Below are positions 16,203 to 24,269 of a stretch of 30,015 nucleotides of DNA, piece by piece (the stretch's first letter is position 1; the number at the start of each line of letters is the position of its first letter). The position numbers were made by a program, and so were the translations under genes. Below the pieces are notes generated by a model that was given only the letters and a program-made list of their open reading frames with translations, made no database searches and was not told the DNA's origin. Source of the DNA: QHBQ01 sp038230695 (GTDB lineage: Bacteria > Chloroflexota > Chloroflexia > QHBQ01); the NCBI GenBank assembly GCA_038230695.1, contig JBBRMT010000024.1:1-30015 (forward strand), read 5' to 3'.

Positions 16203-17363
16203 TTACCAGCGATTGCGCTGGCTGGGGTTCAGCAGAGTGATTAGCGAACTGGCCCAGGTGTAGAAGTCGAAAACAGTAATCGGCAGCAGCCAGAGTAGGG
16301 TTGCCGGTCGCCAGCGAGCCGCGCCGAGGTCGTGGGCGAAGGCGAGATAGCGCAGGCGTGCGCCCAGGGCATGGACAATGCCCACCAGCCAGAGGCTGTA
16401 CAACGCGGTGCGGACGCGGTGGGGGGCGAACAGGCCGCTGATCGGCGCAAGCAACATGGCGAAACCAATTGCAGCGGTGCGAAGGGTGCGGCTGCTGTCG
16501 GGGCGTTCGGTCAACGGCAGGTCGTTTTCGTGGATTAGGATGTTACGCAGCCAGCGGGCGTGTCGCCGCTGATAATTCGACCAATCCTCGGCGTACTCAG
16601 CGCGTACGCAACTGCCCCATACGAAGCGGATGGGGTAGCCCATTCGCCATAGATCCTGGGCCAGATGGTAATCGGTGCCGGTGGCAACATCGGCGAAGAA
16701 ATCGCCCGCTTCGCGTAGCGCCCAGCGGCTGACCGCGCAGTTTGCGCCCAGCAGCCCATCGGCAACCTCGCCGCGCAGGCTATCTACATAAATATCCACC
16801 GCCGCCTGGTAGGCCACCAGAGGGTTCGTCATCCGCTCGGCGAAGGGCTGCCAGCGGCCCGAAGTGGCGTGCGCCTCGCCCGCGATGATCGGCGCAATCA
16901 AGCGATTGAAGCCCTCGGCATTAAGGGTGCAATCGGCATCGGTTAGCACGATGATCTCGCCCTGACAGTGCGATAGGGCGCGGCGCAAGGCAACCTGCTT
17001 GCCCTCACCCGGCAACTGCTTCACGATGGTGATGTTGGGCTGGCTGGCAAGCCCCTCGGCCAGCGCAAAGGTGCCATCGTCGCCGCCCGCACACAGCACC
17101 AACTCGCGGTTAGGATAGTCGAGGGCGCAGAAGGAGGCGACGAAATCAGGCAGTAGCCGCGCCTCGTTCCAGGCCGCCCCCAGCACGCTTACGAAGGGAG
17201 TGGCAGAGGGAAACGCCAGCGGCGTAGGAGCCAGGGCAGGAGTAGTGATGGCACTCGCTCGCGCCTGGTCGCGTCGCCGCTGGCGCTGGTTGAAGGTTGC
17301 GCTGAGGCCCAGCCCCAACGCCAATACTGCTAGCTGCCCACTTAGTTTGAATAGCTTCTTCAC
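16203..17363 (-). CDS. Membrane-associated GT2-family glycosyltransferase
   Basis: The 386-residue protein has an N-terminal hydrophobic segment (about 8-24), a GT-A catalytic domain with FVSVLGAAWNEARLLPDF (57-74), the metal-binding TDADC (141-145), GTDYHLAQDL, and QRRHARWLR, which corresponds to the Q/RXXRW acceptor-site motif. Two to three C-terminal membrane segments follow (LLAPISGLF, YSLWLVGIVHAL, LLWLLPITVFDFYTWA). This architecture fits processive or lipid-acceptor GT2 enzymes. The start is a GTG at 17363 with GAGGAA six bases upstream; no better ATG exists nearby. It begins ten bases after the toroid gene's stop. Confidence 0.88.
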   Translation of the reverse strand: MKKLFKLSGQLAVLALGLGLSATFNQRQRRRDQARASAITTPALAPTPLAFPSATPFVSVLGAAWNEARLLPDFVASFCALDYPNRELVLCAGGDDGTFALAEGLASQPNITIVKQLPGEGKQVALRRALSHCQGEIIVLTDADCTLNAEGFNRLIAPIIAGEAHATSGRWQPFAERMTNPLVAYQAAVDIYVDSLRGEVADGLLGANCAVSRWALREAGDFFADVATGTDYHLAQDLWRMGYPIRFVWGSCVRAEYAEDWSNYQRRHARWLRNILIHENDLPLTERPDSSRTLRTAAIGFAMLLAPISGLFAPHRVRTALYSLWLVGIVHALGARLRYLAFAHDLGAARWRPATLLWLLPITVFDFYTWASSLITLLNPSQRNRW

Positions 17364-17373
17364 GCTTTATTCC

Positions 17374-18750
17374 TCAACGGCGGTAGAACATAGGATGGCA
17401 AAGAGCCGCCCACTCTTCACCTTTGACCCAATCGTAGACAATCTCCCCAGCGGGGCGACGCGCATAGATGCGGCTGGCAGTCTCGGCGCAGATGAGGGGC
17501 TGCCCGGCGTAGGAGCAGGGCAACTCCCAGTCGGCAATCTCGGCGGACGGCAGCGGGCCGCCTGCATCATAGATGGCGCTAAGGTAGGCGAATGCCTTGT
17601 CGTTCCAGCCGCACACCGGCAGCAAGTCGCGCAGGTCGTCGCCCCGAATGTCGCGCTGCTGCTGGCTGACCTGGGCGGCGAAACCGTAGCCGCTGCGAAA
17701 CCCGCCGGAGGGCAACTGCCCAGCCAGCAGGTAGGCGCAACCTTGCTGCTCGGCAACCGCCAGTTCCGTCCAGTTCGGCCACTGCGCTTGCGCCTCGCGT
17801 AGCACGCGCAGGATGTCGGCGAGGCCCGCCACCCAGGTCGGATAATCGGCGCACCTGCCGCCCGCATATACCACCTGGGGGAAGCTACCGTCGGCGCGTT
17901 GGTGGGCAAGGATGAATTGCAGCGCCCGCTCCGCCGCCTGAGTGAAGCGGCCATCGCCGCTGATACGCCCCACCTGCAACAAAGCTGGCACGCAGCGGGC
18001 GATGTAGAAGGGGAAGTATTTGCCCTGTCCGTGGGGATAAGCCGGTTCGCTATACTGGGCGATTGCCCCATCCAGCCTGCCGCTACGCTGGTGCTGCAGC
18101 AACCGCTCCAGGCCTGCCAGCGCGTAAGTCAGCCAACTGCTTTCGCCGCTGAGTTCGTAGCACAGGAACATTGCCTCAGCAATGGTGGCCGCTTTGTTCG
18201 GCACGAAGGCCCGTGCCGCGCCCGGCTCGGCGAAGCTGTGCTGATCCTGCCATAGCCGCGCCATATGATACTGGGTGAGATTGGCGCGGGCGGCTTCGAG
18301 GTATATGTCGCCTTCGGATTGACGGCCAAGCTGCTTTAGCCGCGCCGCGAGGCGGAGCAAAGCCAGGTCGCAGGCGGCTTCGTGCGGCGTGCCGCCAGTG
18401 GCGGGGTTCAACTCGAACGCCGAGTTGCGGAAGTTGCCAAGCGGCAACTGGCCCGCCACCAGGTCGCCGCCAGCGCGACAGGCCAGGCGCAGCCAGTAGT
18501 CCGCGCCAGTGGCCCGATGCAGGTTGAGGTAGCCGCTGATGATGCCCTCATAACGCCAATCGAGACCCACGCCGGTGAAGAGCAACACCGATTGCCACCA
18601 ATGCACCACCGGGCCAGAGTAGCCCGCTGTCGTCCGCATCGTGTCCAGCCAGACAACCAGGCGAGCCAGCGCCTTGCTGGCGGCATCGTCCTGGCTTGTA
18701 GTTGCCGGGGCAAAGGATAGGTTGGCCGGTGCGCGGAGCAGGGTTAGCAT
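17374..18750 (-). CDS. Alpha/alpha-toroid-like protein in glycan locus
   Basis: A 458-residue soluble protein without signal peptide. It is strongly helical and shows recurring Q-x(3)-G-x-F elements, like the QW repeats of alpha/alpha-toroid enzymes: GQLPLGNF (about 100-107), HQRADGSF (283-290) and GQLPSGGF (344-351). Aromatic- and His-containing stretches such as VVHWWQS (48-54) and YPHGQGKYFPFYIARC (238-253) could line a pocket. The fold class is shared by terpenoid cyclases and (alpha/alpha)6 sugar-active enzymes (lyases, hydrolases, epimerases). Given glycosyltransferases on both sides, a sugar- or polyprenyl-related function is likelier, but no catalytic residues can be assigned. Its start overlaps the upstream stop by seven bases, so expression is coupled. 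Confidence 0.7.
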   Translation of the reverse strand: MLTLLRAPANLSFAPATTSQDDAASKALARLVVWLDTMRTTAGYSGPVVHWWQSVLLFTGVGLDWRYEGIISGYLNLHRATGADYWLRLACRAGGDLVAGQLPLGNFRNSAFELNPATGGTPHEAACDLALLRLAARLKQLGRQSEGDIYLEAARANLTQYHMARLWQDQHSFAEPGAARAFVPNKAATIAEAMFLCYELSGESSWLTYALAGLERLLQHQRSGRLDGAIAQYSEPAYPHGQGKYFPFYIARCVPALLQVGRISGDGRFTQAAERALQFILAHQRADGSFPQVVYAGGRCADYPTWVAGLADILRVLREAQAQWPNWTELAVAEQQGCAYLLAGQLPSGGFRSGYGFAAQVSQQQRDIRGDDLRDLLPVCGWNDKAFAYLSAIYDAGGPLPSAEIADWELPCSYAGQPLICAETASRIYARRPAGEIVYDWVKGEEWAALCHPMFYRR

Positions 18751-19412
18751 TGCCCGTCAACCTTGCGCTTGGCAATCAGCAAATAGGTACGCGCATAGAT
18801 AGGCAAGCCTGGTGTCACAAAATCGCGGCGCATCTGGAAGTGGCGACGGTCGCGCCACCAGTCCTGCCCCGCAAGTTCGGCTAGATGGCCGAGGCCGCCT
18901 AGCAGCAGGCCGCCTAGCGGGTGCAACCCCGCCTGCCACACCACCTCGAAGTCCGCATCATCAAGCCAGGATGCCACCCGGCCCGCCTCGTTGCGCCCGC
19001 CCTGGTCCATCCTTACCAGCATATAGATGCTCGCGCCCTGGGTCAGCGGGATGCTGTCTAGCGCGGTGCTAAGGCTTTGGGAGGTGGTTGCCAGCACGCC
19101 GTCGTATGTGGGGGCGCTGGCTGGCTCATTGGCGGCCAACAATTGCGGTTGGCTCCAGACCGGATAATAAGCCCACTCGCGCTCGAATAGAGCCGTTGCC
19201 TGGTCAATCACAGGCTGGGGCGCGACTACGCTGAGGTCGCCGCGCCAGCGCTGGCGCACCCCGATAAGTTGTTCTGCGCCGCCCACCAGAGCCAGCCAGT
19301 GGCCGCCGCGCTGGTGCGCCGCCTGCGCCCAGATGTCCAGCGCCAAGGCCTCGTCGAGGTCCAGGCGCATCTCAGGATAGCTGGTGGTGTTTACTCCCAT
19401 ATGGTTGATCAT
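18744..19412 (-). CDS. Degenerate SAM-methyltransferase-like protein
   Basis: The 222-residue cytoplasmic protein follows a Rossmann-like strand order: HWLALVGGAEQLIG (about 38-51), DLSVVAPQPVIDQA, YDGVLATTSQSLSTALDSIP, then GASIYMLVRMD, and a final YARTYLLIAKRK strand pair typical of class I methyltransferases. The usual DxGxGxG SAM loop is replaced by LVGGAEQLIG, so SAM binding is doubtful. It may be a catalytically dead or highly diverged member, or an unrelated alpha/beta protein. The start overlaps the GT4 stop as ATGA with GGAGGGA upstream. Position between a GT4 and the toroid gene implies a role in the same pathway. Confidence 0.55.
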   Translation of the reverse strand: MINHMGVNTTSYPEMRLDLDEALALDIWAQAAHQRGGHWLALVGGAEQLIGVRQRWRGDLSVVAPQPVIDQATALFEREWAYYPVWSQPQLLAANEPASAPTYDGVLATTSQSLSTALDSIPLTQGASIYMLVRMDQGGRNEAGRVASWLDDADFEVVWQAGLHPLGGLLLGGLGHLAELAGQDWWRDRRHFQMRRDFVTPGLPIYARTYLLIAKRKVDGQC

Positions 19413-20620
19413 TTGCTCCCTCCAAGCACAAGATTGTAATATTGTAGCAGCCGTTCAATCAGCTGCGGCCAACTGTAGCGTTCCTCAACCTTGAGCCGTC
19501 CGGCCAGGCCCATCATCCGCATCCGCTGGGGGGCAGCCAGCAAGGCAAGTAGCTTGGCCGCCAGGTCGGAGGCATCGGCGGGGCGGGCCAGCAGACCTTC
19601 AATCTCGTCGCGCACTACCGAGCGCACCCCCGCCAGGTTGCTGGCGACTACCGCTCTGGCGCTTGCCATCGCCTCCAGCAGCACCACGCCAAAGGCTTCG
19701 CCAGCCGTAGTAGAGGGCAGGGTTACAACGTCCGCTGCCGCATAGTAGAGGGGCAACTCGCGGTCGTCCACCCGCCCGACAAAGCGTACCGCCGCGCCAA
19801 TGCCCAACTCCCGCGCCCGCGCCTCGTAAGTGGGGCGCAAATCGCCATCGCCCACCACCACCAGTTGCGCCTGCTGCGCCATTGTGGTTAGCCGCATTGT
19901 GTGCAGTGCGTCGAGCAGCACCATCACGCCCTTGAAGTAGTGGGCGGTATCCAGACCACCGACGAACAAGAGCAGCTGACCTTGCTCGGCAAAGCCCAGC
20001 TTTCGTCGCGCCGCTGCTTGCGACTGCGGGTGGAAGCGGCTGGTGTCTACCCCGTTGGGCATCTCCTTCACCCGCTGGCGCAGCCTGCGGGGCAGTTGGG
20101 CCAGCCGCGAATGGGCGGCGTAGTCCAGCGAGGTCGCCATAATCAGGCTTGCGCCGCCCAGCACCAGTTTGCCGAGGCTGCGATGGTGCAGGCGAGCCGC
20201 CAGGTCCAACGCCCCGCGCAGCCGTACATCCTGATGGTAGGTGATGACGTAGGGTACGCCGCGCAGGTGGTTGCGCCATACCGCCTCACCGCCAAAGTAG
20301 TAGGGATAGTGCAGATGCACCAGGTCGAAACTCCTAAGCCGCGCATCGAACAGCGCGGGGGTGAAGGGCGCGTTGCCCAGTTTGTAGGGGGCGGCCAGGC
20401 GCACCACCTCGATTTCGCCTTCGGTTGATTTGCTGTATCCATCGCCGTTACGAGCGGCGGTGAAGACCGTTACCTTGTGGCCCAGGCGGGCCAACCCCGC
20501 CGCATTATGGTAGCAAACCGCGCCCGTGCCACCATAATATGGTGGATAGGTTGCGGTGACGTGGGCGATACGCAGGGTGCGAACCTGATGCGGGGTGGGC
20601 GCAACGATGGTCTGGCTCAT
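19409..20620 (-). CDS. GT4-family glycosyltransferase
   Basis: A 403-residue GT-B enzyme. Its N-terminal domain has RIAHVTATYPPYYGGTGAVC (17-36), the glycine-rich loop typical of GT4 enzymes of the PimB/WcaL type, then DLVHLHYPYYFGGEA and PYVITYHQDVRLRG. MPNGVDTSRFHP lies at about 187-198. The donor domain has LLFVGGLDTAHYFKGVMVLL and EAFGVVLLE, with Glu308 and Glu316 forming EX7E. It probably adds a hexose to a lipid-linked intermediate. Its ATG overlaps the stop of the upstream GT2 (ATGA). Confidence 0.93.
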   Translation of the reverse strand: MSQTIVAPTPHQVRTLRIAHVTATYPPYYGGTGAVCYHNAAGLARLGHKVTVFTAARNGDGYSKSTEGEIEVVRLAAPYKLGNAPFTPALFDARLRSFDLVHLHYPYYFGGEAVWRNHLRGVPYVITYHQDVRLRGALDLAARLHHRSLGKLVLGGASLIMATSLDYAAHSRLAQLPRRLRQRVKEMPNGVDTSRFHPQSQAAARRKLGFAEQGQLLLFVGGLDTAHYFKGVMVLLDALHTMRLTTMAQQAQLVVVGDGDLRPTYEARARELGIGAAVRFVGRVDDRELPLYYAAADVVTLPSTTAGEAFGVVLLEAMASARAVVASNLAGVRSVVRDEIEGLLARPADASDLAAKLLALLAAPQRMRMMGLAGRLKVEERYSWPQLIERLLQYYNLVLGGSK

Positions 20621-21717
20621 CGCTCCACCGCCGTATTCATTGCGGCCGCCTGCGCCCGCGCCTTACTGCGGGCAAGGTTGTTGCGTAGCAGGCGCAGGTT
20701 GAGGCGAAAGAGGGGATTGAGCATTAGCCCCACCAGTCGCCCCAGGCGCGGCCCGGCCAACTGGGTGAACTCCAACTCGCCGCTCACCGTTTGCAACACA
20801 AAGTCGTCGTCACGCCGTCGCAGGCTTTGCACTGCGCCCCGCGAGGCCAGGATGCGCGGCAGGTTGCGCCCCAGCCAGCCGTAGCTACGCAGCTTCTGCC
20901 AGATATGGCGTGGTCCACTCTTGAGCGCGAAACCCCAGGCCACCGCCTCACTGAGCAGCAGGCTGGGCAAGAGGGCCGCCAGCGTGGCTGGGCGCAGGAT
21001 CCGCAGCAGCATCCAGTAACGGTTGCGTTCCAGATAGTAGAACTTGGCGGGGCCAAAACCAGAGCCGTAGCGATGGCTTACCAGCGCGGCGGGCGCGTAG
21101 CGGCACTCATAACCACTCATGCGGGCGCGGAGCGACAACTCGGTATCCTCCAGGTAAAGAAAGAAATCGCCCGCGAAGCCGCCCAGATAGTCGAACAGGG
21201 CGCGGCTGATGCTAAACGCCGCGCCGGAAACTGCGCTCACTGTGCCAGCGCGGTCATATGGCGCAGTCGCAGTCGGTTGGCCCAGGCCACGGCAACAGGT
21301 TATGCCGCTGCTGTGTACCACGTTGCCCGCAGTGTTGATCAGATGCGGGGCGCTGCCCAGGGTAATCTGAGCGGTGACAAGCGCGGCGGGGTGCTGCTGC
21401 TGCTCGGCCATCAGCGCGGCGAGGAAGCCAGCGGCGGGGATAGTATCAGGGTTGAGGAATACCAGGTATCGGCCACTGGCATGAGCCGCGCCCAGGTTTG
21501 CGCCGTTGCCGAACCCCAGGTTTACCCCGGCCTCAAGAACCTTCACATCGGGGAAGCCTGCCACAACCAGAGCGGCGCTCTGGTCTGACGAAGCATTGTC
21601 CACCACGATGATTTCGTAGCTGAGGTAATCCTGAGCCACGAGTGCGGTCAGGCACGCGCCGATCGCATCGGCGCTCTGGTAAGTGACGATGATGACGCTA
21701 ACTTCTGGCTGTGGCAC
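20617..21717 (-). CDS. GT2-family glycosyltransferase (rhamnosyltransferase-like)
   Basis: The 366-residue protein begins VSVIIVTYQSADAIGACLTA. It has VVDNASSDQS near 38-47, NLGFGNGANLGAAHA (66-80), the metal-binding NPD at 89-91 and FFLYLEDTELSLRARMSGY near 190-208. These are marks of the rhamnosyltransferase-like GT2 group used in O-antigen and exopolysaccharide assembly. The C-terminal 130 residues hold one or two weak hydrophobic stretches that may tether it to the membrane. The start is a GTG at 21717, chosen because GGAGGT lies four bases upstream. Its first codons overlap the end of the preceding GT2 gene by 20 bases. Confidence 0.92.
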   Translation of the reverse strand: MPQPEVSVIIVTYQSADAIGACLTALVAQDYLSYEIIVVDNASSDQSAALVVAGFPDVKVLEAGVNLGFGNGANLGAAHASGRYLVFLNPDTIPAAGFLAALMAEQQQHPAALVTAQITLGSAPHLINTAGNVVHSSGITCCRGLGQPTATAPYDRAGTVSAVSGAAFSISRALFDYLGGFAGDFFLYLEDTELSLRARMSGYECRYAPAALVSHRYGSGFGPAKFYYLERNRYWMLLRILRPATLAALLPSLLLSEAVAWGFALKSGPRHIWQKLRSYGWLGRNLPRILASRGAVQSLRRRDDDFVLQTVSGELEFTQLAGPRLGRLVGLMLNPLFRLNLRLLRNNLARSKARAQAAAMNTAVER

Positions 21718-22876
21718 TTTTACCTCCGATCAACAGGGAAGCATTACGCTGATTAGAGCTATTGCGAGTATCAGTGGTAACTTGCATACGCTGCGTTCCA
21801 TCTATGCGGCGCAGATGGGCCTGTTTCACTTCGTTCGCAATAAGCGGAGGCAACATCTGCTCACTGACGAGTTTGAGGTCATCCTGCAGCCCTTGCATCA
21901 TCGAGGTAAGCGAGTTGAGCATAAGCCCAGCGAAGGCTGCCACTACCCCCAGCGTGAGCAGGAGGACAGTTATGAGCGCGTATCCGATTGCCAATGTCTG
22001 GCTCTGGTTGTAAATTAGCATGGTATAAAAACCGAGCGCCAGGCCGCCCATTACCGAAGCTATACCCACGCCACCCAGTAGGAGTAGAGGCCGCCGCCGC
22101 GAAGCAAGTGTCACGATACCGCTGATTACCTCCATACCTTGCTTGAGCGGGCTACGCTTGGCTGCTTCACGATAGATAGTGGTGATCGGCACCTCGGCGG
22201 TATTCAATTGATGGGTGTTCATCAGGAACTGCATCTCCGACTCTACTGAGAAGCCGTGGCTGGAGAAGGAGAGTAGCGAGATGGCCCGTTGGGAGAAGGC
22301 ACGCAATCCACTCTGCGAGTCGCTCAAGACTACGCCGCTGCCCACATTAGTTACTGCGTTAAGCGCCTGCTGCCCAATAACCCGATACCTCGGCATTTCA
22401 CTCTTTGTCCCTAGATAGCGCGAGCCAACTACCATATCCGCGCCACCCTGCAGCACTGCCTTGAGGGCGGTAAGCGCATCATCCACCCGATGTTGACCGT
22501 CGCCATCGAGCAGTATCAATACTTCCACCTCGGTCTCACGGGCCAGGCGGAAAGCAGTGTTTACCCCTTCACCCTTGCCCATGTTCGTCTCATGGCTTAC
22601 CACCAGCGCCCCGGCAGCCTTCGCCACCTGGGCGGTGTCGTCAGTTGAGCCATCGTCAATCACCAGCACTACGGAGAAGTAACGGCACAACTGTAGCACC
22701 AGGCTACCAATGAAGCGGGCTTCGTTATACGCTGGCACTGCTACCATCACGTTCGGCCCATAGTGTTCGACTACCTGCGCGGACTCTGCCTCTAGCTGCA
22801 GCGTAGTTACGCCGCTGATGATCGGCTCATCGCTGCAAACTACTGCCTGGGTCATGCGGTTCGACATTGCTACCAT
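21698..22876 (-). CDS. Polyprenyl-phosphate-type GT2 glycosyltransferase with membrane tail
   Basis: The 392-residue protein has a GT-A domain with VMVAVPAYNEARFIGSLV (43-60), LVIDDGSTDDT (71-81), NMGKGEGVNTAF, LLDGDGQH (122-129), and VVGSRYLG followed by SDSQSGLRAFS. This is the dolichyl-phosphate-mannose-synthase-like pattern. Two C-terminal membrane segments (about 283-340) and a coiled-coil-like cytoplasmic tail follow. Such enzymes charge a polyprenyl phosphate with a sugar that GT-C enzymes then use outside, which would fit the GT-C-like gene at 7170. AGGAGG sits eight bases before the ATG at 22876. It is the second gene of run A, after an 82-base gap with a hairpin. Confidence 0.92.
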   Translation of the reverse strand: MVAMSNRMTQAVVCSDEPIISGVTTLQLEAESAQVVEHYGPNVMVAVPAYNEARFIGSLVLQLCRYFSVVLVIDDGSTDDTAQVAKAAGALVVSHETNMGKGEGVNTAFRLARETEVEVLILLDGDGQHRVDDALTALKAVLQGGADMVVGSRYLGTKSEMPRYRVIGQQALNAVTNVGSGVVLSDSQSGLRAFSQRAISLLSFSSHGFSVESEMQFLMNTHQLNTAEVPITTIYREAAKRSPLKQGMEVISGIVTLASRRRPLLLLGGVGIASVMGGLALGFYTMLIYNQSQTLAIGYALITVLLLTLGVVAAFAGLMLNSLTSMMQGLQDDLKLVSEQMLPPLIANEVKQAHLRRIDGTQRMQVTTDTRNSSNQRNASLLIGGKSATARS

Positions 22877-22924
22877 GACGTTTTCCTCCTGGTTATTGTG
22901 ATGATGGTAAATGGTGCGGCTGCT

Positions 22925-22952
22925 GCAGTAGGGATTTGCTCGGCCCTACTGC
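22925..22952 (-). terminator. Intercistronic hairpin after aminotransferase gene
   Basis: GCAGTAGGG (22925-22933) pairs perfectly with CCCTACTGC (22944-22952) in the 82-base gap between the aminotransferase and the first GT2. There is no T-run. It may attenuate or stabilise the transcript rather than end it. Confidence 0.35.
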
Positions 22953-22958
22953 GCGGCT

Positions 22959-24119
22959 CTAGCGGCGATGTTTAGCGACGAGGTCGCCGACTGCCTCGAT
23001 TACGTCCTCAACATCGTTATCGCTCATTGACGGATAGATAGGCAGGGCCAGCATTCGGGCATGGGCGCGTTCGGCCATTGGCAGATCGGGTAGGGTATAG
23101 CTGTAGTTTTGCATATAGTAAGGCTGGCGATGCAGCAGAATGAAGGGGACATTAGCGCCGATGTTGCGGGCCTTGAGTTCGCGCAAGAATTGGTCGCGGG
23201 TGCAAGACAGTTGGTCAATCTCAAGCTGCAGGATGTAAAGTTGCCAGCTGTGGTCGCGGTCTGCAGCCTGGTAGGGAATACCCAGCCCTGGATAGTGGGC
23301 GAAGGCGGCGCTGTAGCGGGCGGCAATCTGGCTGCGGCGGGTCTGGATCGAGGCCGCTTTACACAGCTGCATCTCGCCCATCATCGCCGCCGCAGTGGTC
23401 AAATCATAGCGTCGCCCCGTGCTGGCGCTATCGCGGGGCCAGCTCTCCGCATTGGCATAATAGCGGCGGCCAGTATCGTCGCTGCCCTGTCCCACTGCCC
23501 GCCGCAACCGCCGGGCATATTCGGCATCGTTGGTTACCACTACCCCACTCTCGCAAACGGTGAGGGTCTTGGCGTTGTAGAACCTGAAGATGGTCAGCGG
23601 GCTTATGCTGCCGATGCGTCGCCCTTGATAAGTGGCAAGCAGGGCATGACCTGCGTCCTGCACCAGGGCCAGATGATGGCGAGCGGCCACCGCGTTGATC
23701 GCGTCGAGGTCGCCCGCCTGCCCTGCAATATCCAGGGCAATGATCGCTTTGGTGCGCGGTGTAATGGCTTGCTCCAGCCGCGCAGGGTCGAGGCTCAGGG
23801 TGGACATTTCGCAGTCTACCGGCAGCGGGGTTGCCCCGGTATAGTGAACTACGGCGGCAATGTCGGGGCTGGAGAGGGCTGGCACCAACACCTCGTCGCC
23901 AGGGCCAATACCGATTACGCTCAGGGCCAGATACAGCGCGGCGGTGGGCGAGTTGACCGCAACGGCGTGTCTTACCCCGATAATAGCGGCAAACATAGTC
24001 TCGAACTGGCTAACCCGTGCGCTTCTGGCGCTTCCCCCTGCGCCGATCAGGGACAGCACGGCCAGTATCTCGTTGTCCTCAATCTCAGGCTTGGCGAATG
24101 TAAGGTAATCGTGACGCAT
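22959..24119 (-). CDS. DegT/DnrJ/EryC1/StrS-family aminotransferase-like enzyme
   Basis: The 386-residue PLP fold-type I protein has the family's opening (FAKPEIEDNEILAVLSLI), VAVNSPTAALYLAL (53-66; substrate and cofactor loop), GDEVLVPALSSPDIAAVVHY, LVQDAGHALLATYQG with Asp155, and the PLP lysine Lys184 in FRFYNAKTLTVCESG. These enzymes install an amino group on nucleotide-linked keto sugars. The loop after Lys184 reads TLTVCESG rather than the commoner ITTGEGG, so specificity may be unusual. It is the first gene of run A, with GGGAG before the ATG at 24119. No 4,6-dehydratase or other sugar-nucleotide enzyme is nearby, so the keto-sugar donor must come from elsewhere. Confidence 0.92.
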   Translation of the reverse strand: MRHDYLTFAKPEIEDNEILAVLSLIGAGGSARSARVSQFETMFAAIIGVRHAVAVNSPTAALYLALSVIGIGPGDEVLVPALSSPDIAAVVHYTGATPLPVDCEMSTLSLDPARLEQAITPRTKAIIALDIAGQAGDLDAINAVAARHHLALVQDAGHALLATYQGRRIGSISPLTIFRFYNAKTLTVCESGVVVTNDAEYARRLRRAVGQGSDDTGRRYYANAESWPRDSASTGRRYDLTTAAAMMGEMQLCKAASIQTRRSQIAARYSAAFAHYPGLGIPYQAADRDHSWQLYILQLEIDQLSCTRDQFLRELKARNIGANVPFILLHRQPYYMQNYSYTLPDLPMAERAHARMLALPIYPSMSDNDVEDVIEAVGDLVAKHRR

Positions 24120-24269
24120 TTTGCTCTCCCTTTCAACATCATTGTACTATCTGCGGTGTTACCCAATCGTTGACCACGGCGCAGCGCGTCGTCGGGGTTT
24201 GGTTTGGTTGGTGTGAACAAAGTGTTAGTTCTACGTTAGCTGGGTAGGGGTGTGGCGGGCGAGCCACCT

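Noticed and set aside
20791..21588. Plus-strand 265-codon open frame
   Set aside because: Antisense shadow of the GT2 gene at 20617-21717, with no ribosome binding site or family signature.
23109..24173. Plus-strand 354-codon open frame
   Set aside because: Exact antisense of the aminotransferase gene; its composition is Gly/Ala/Arg/Gln-rich with no motif. Long antisense frames are expected in GC-rich coding DNA.
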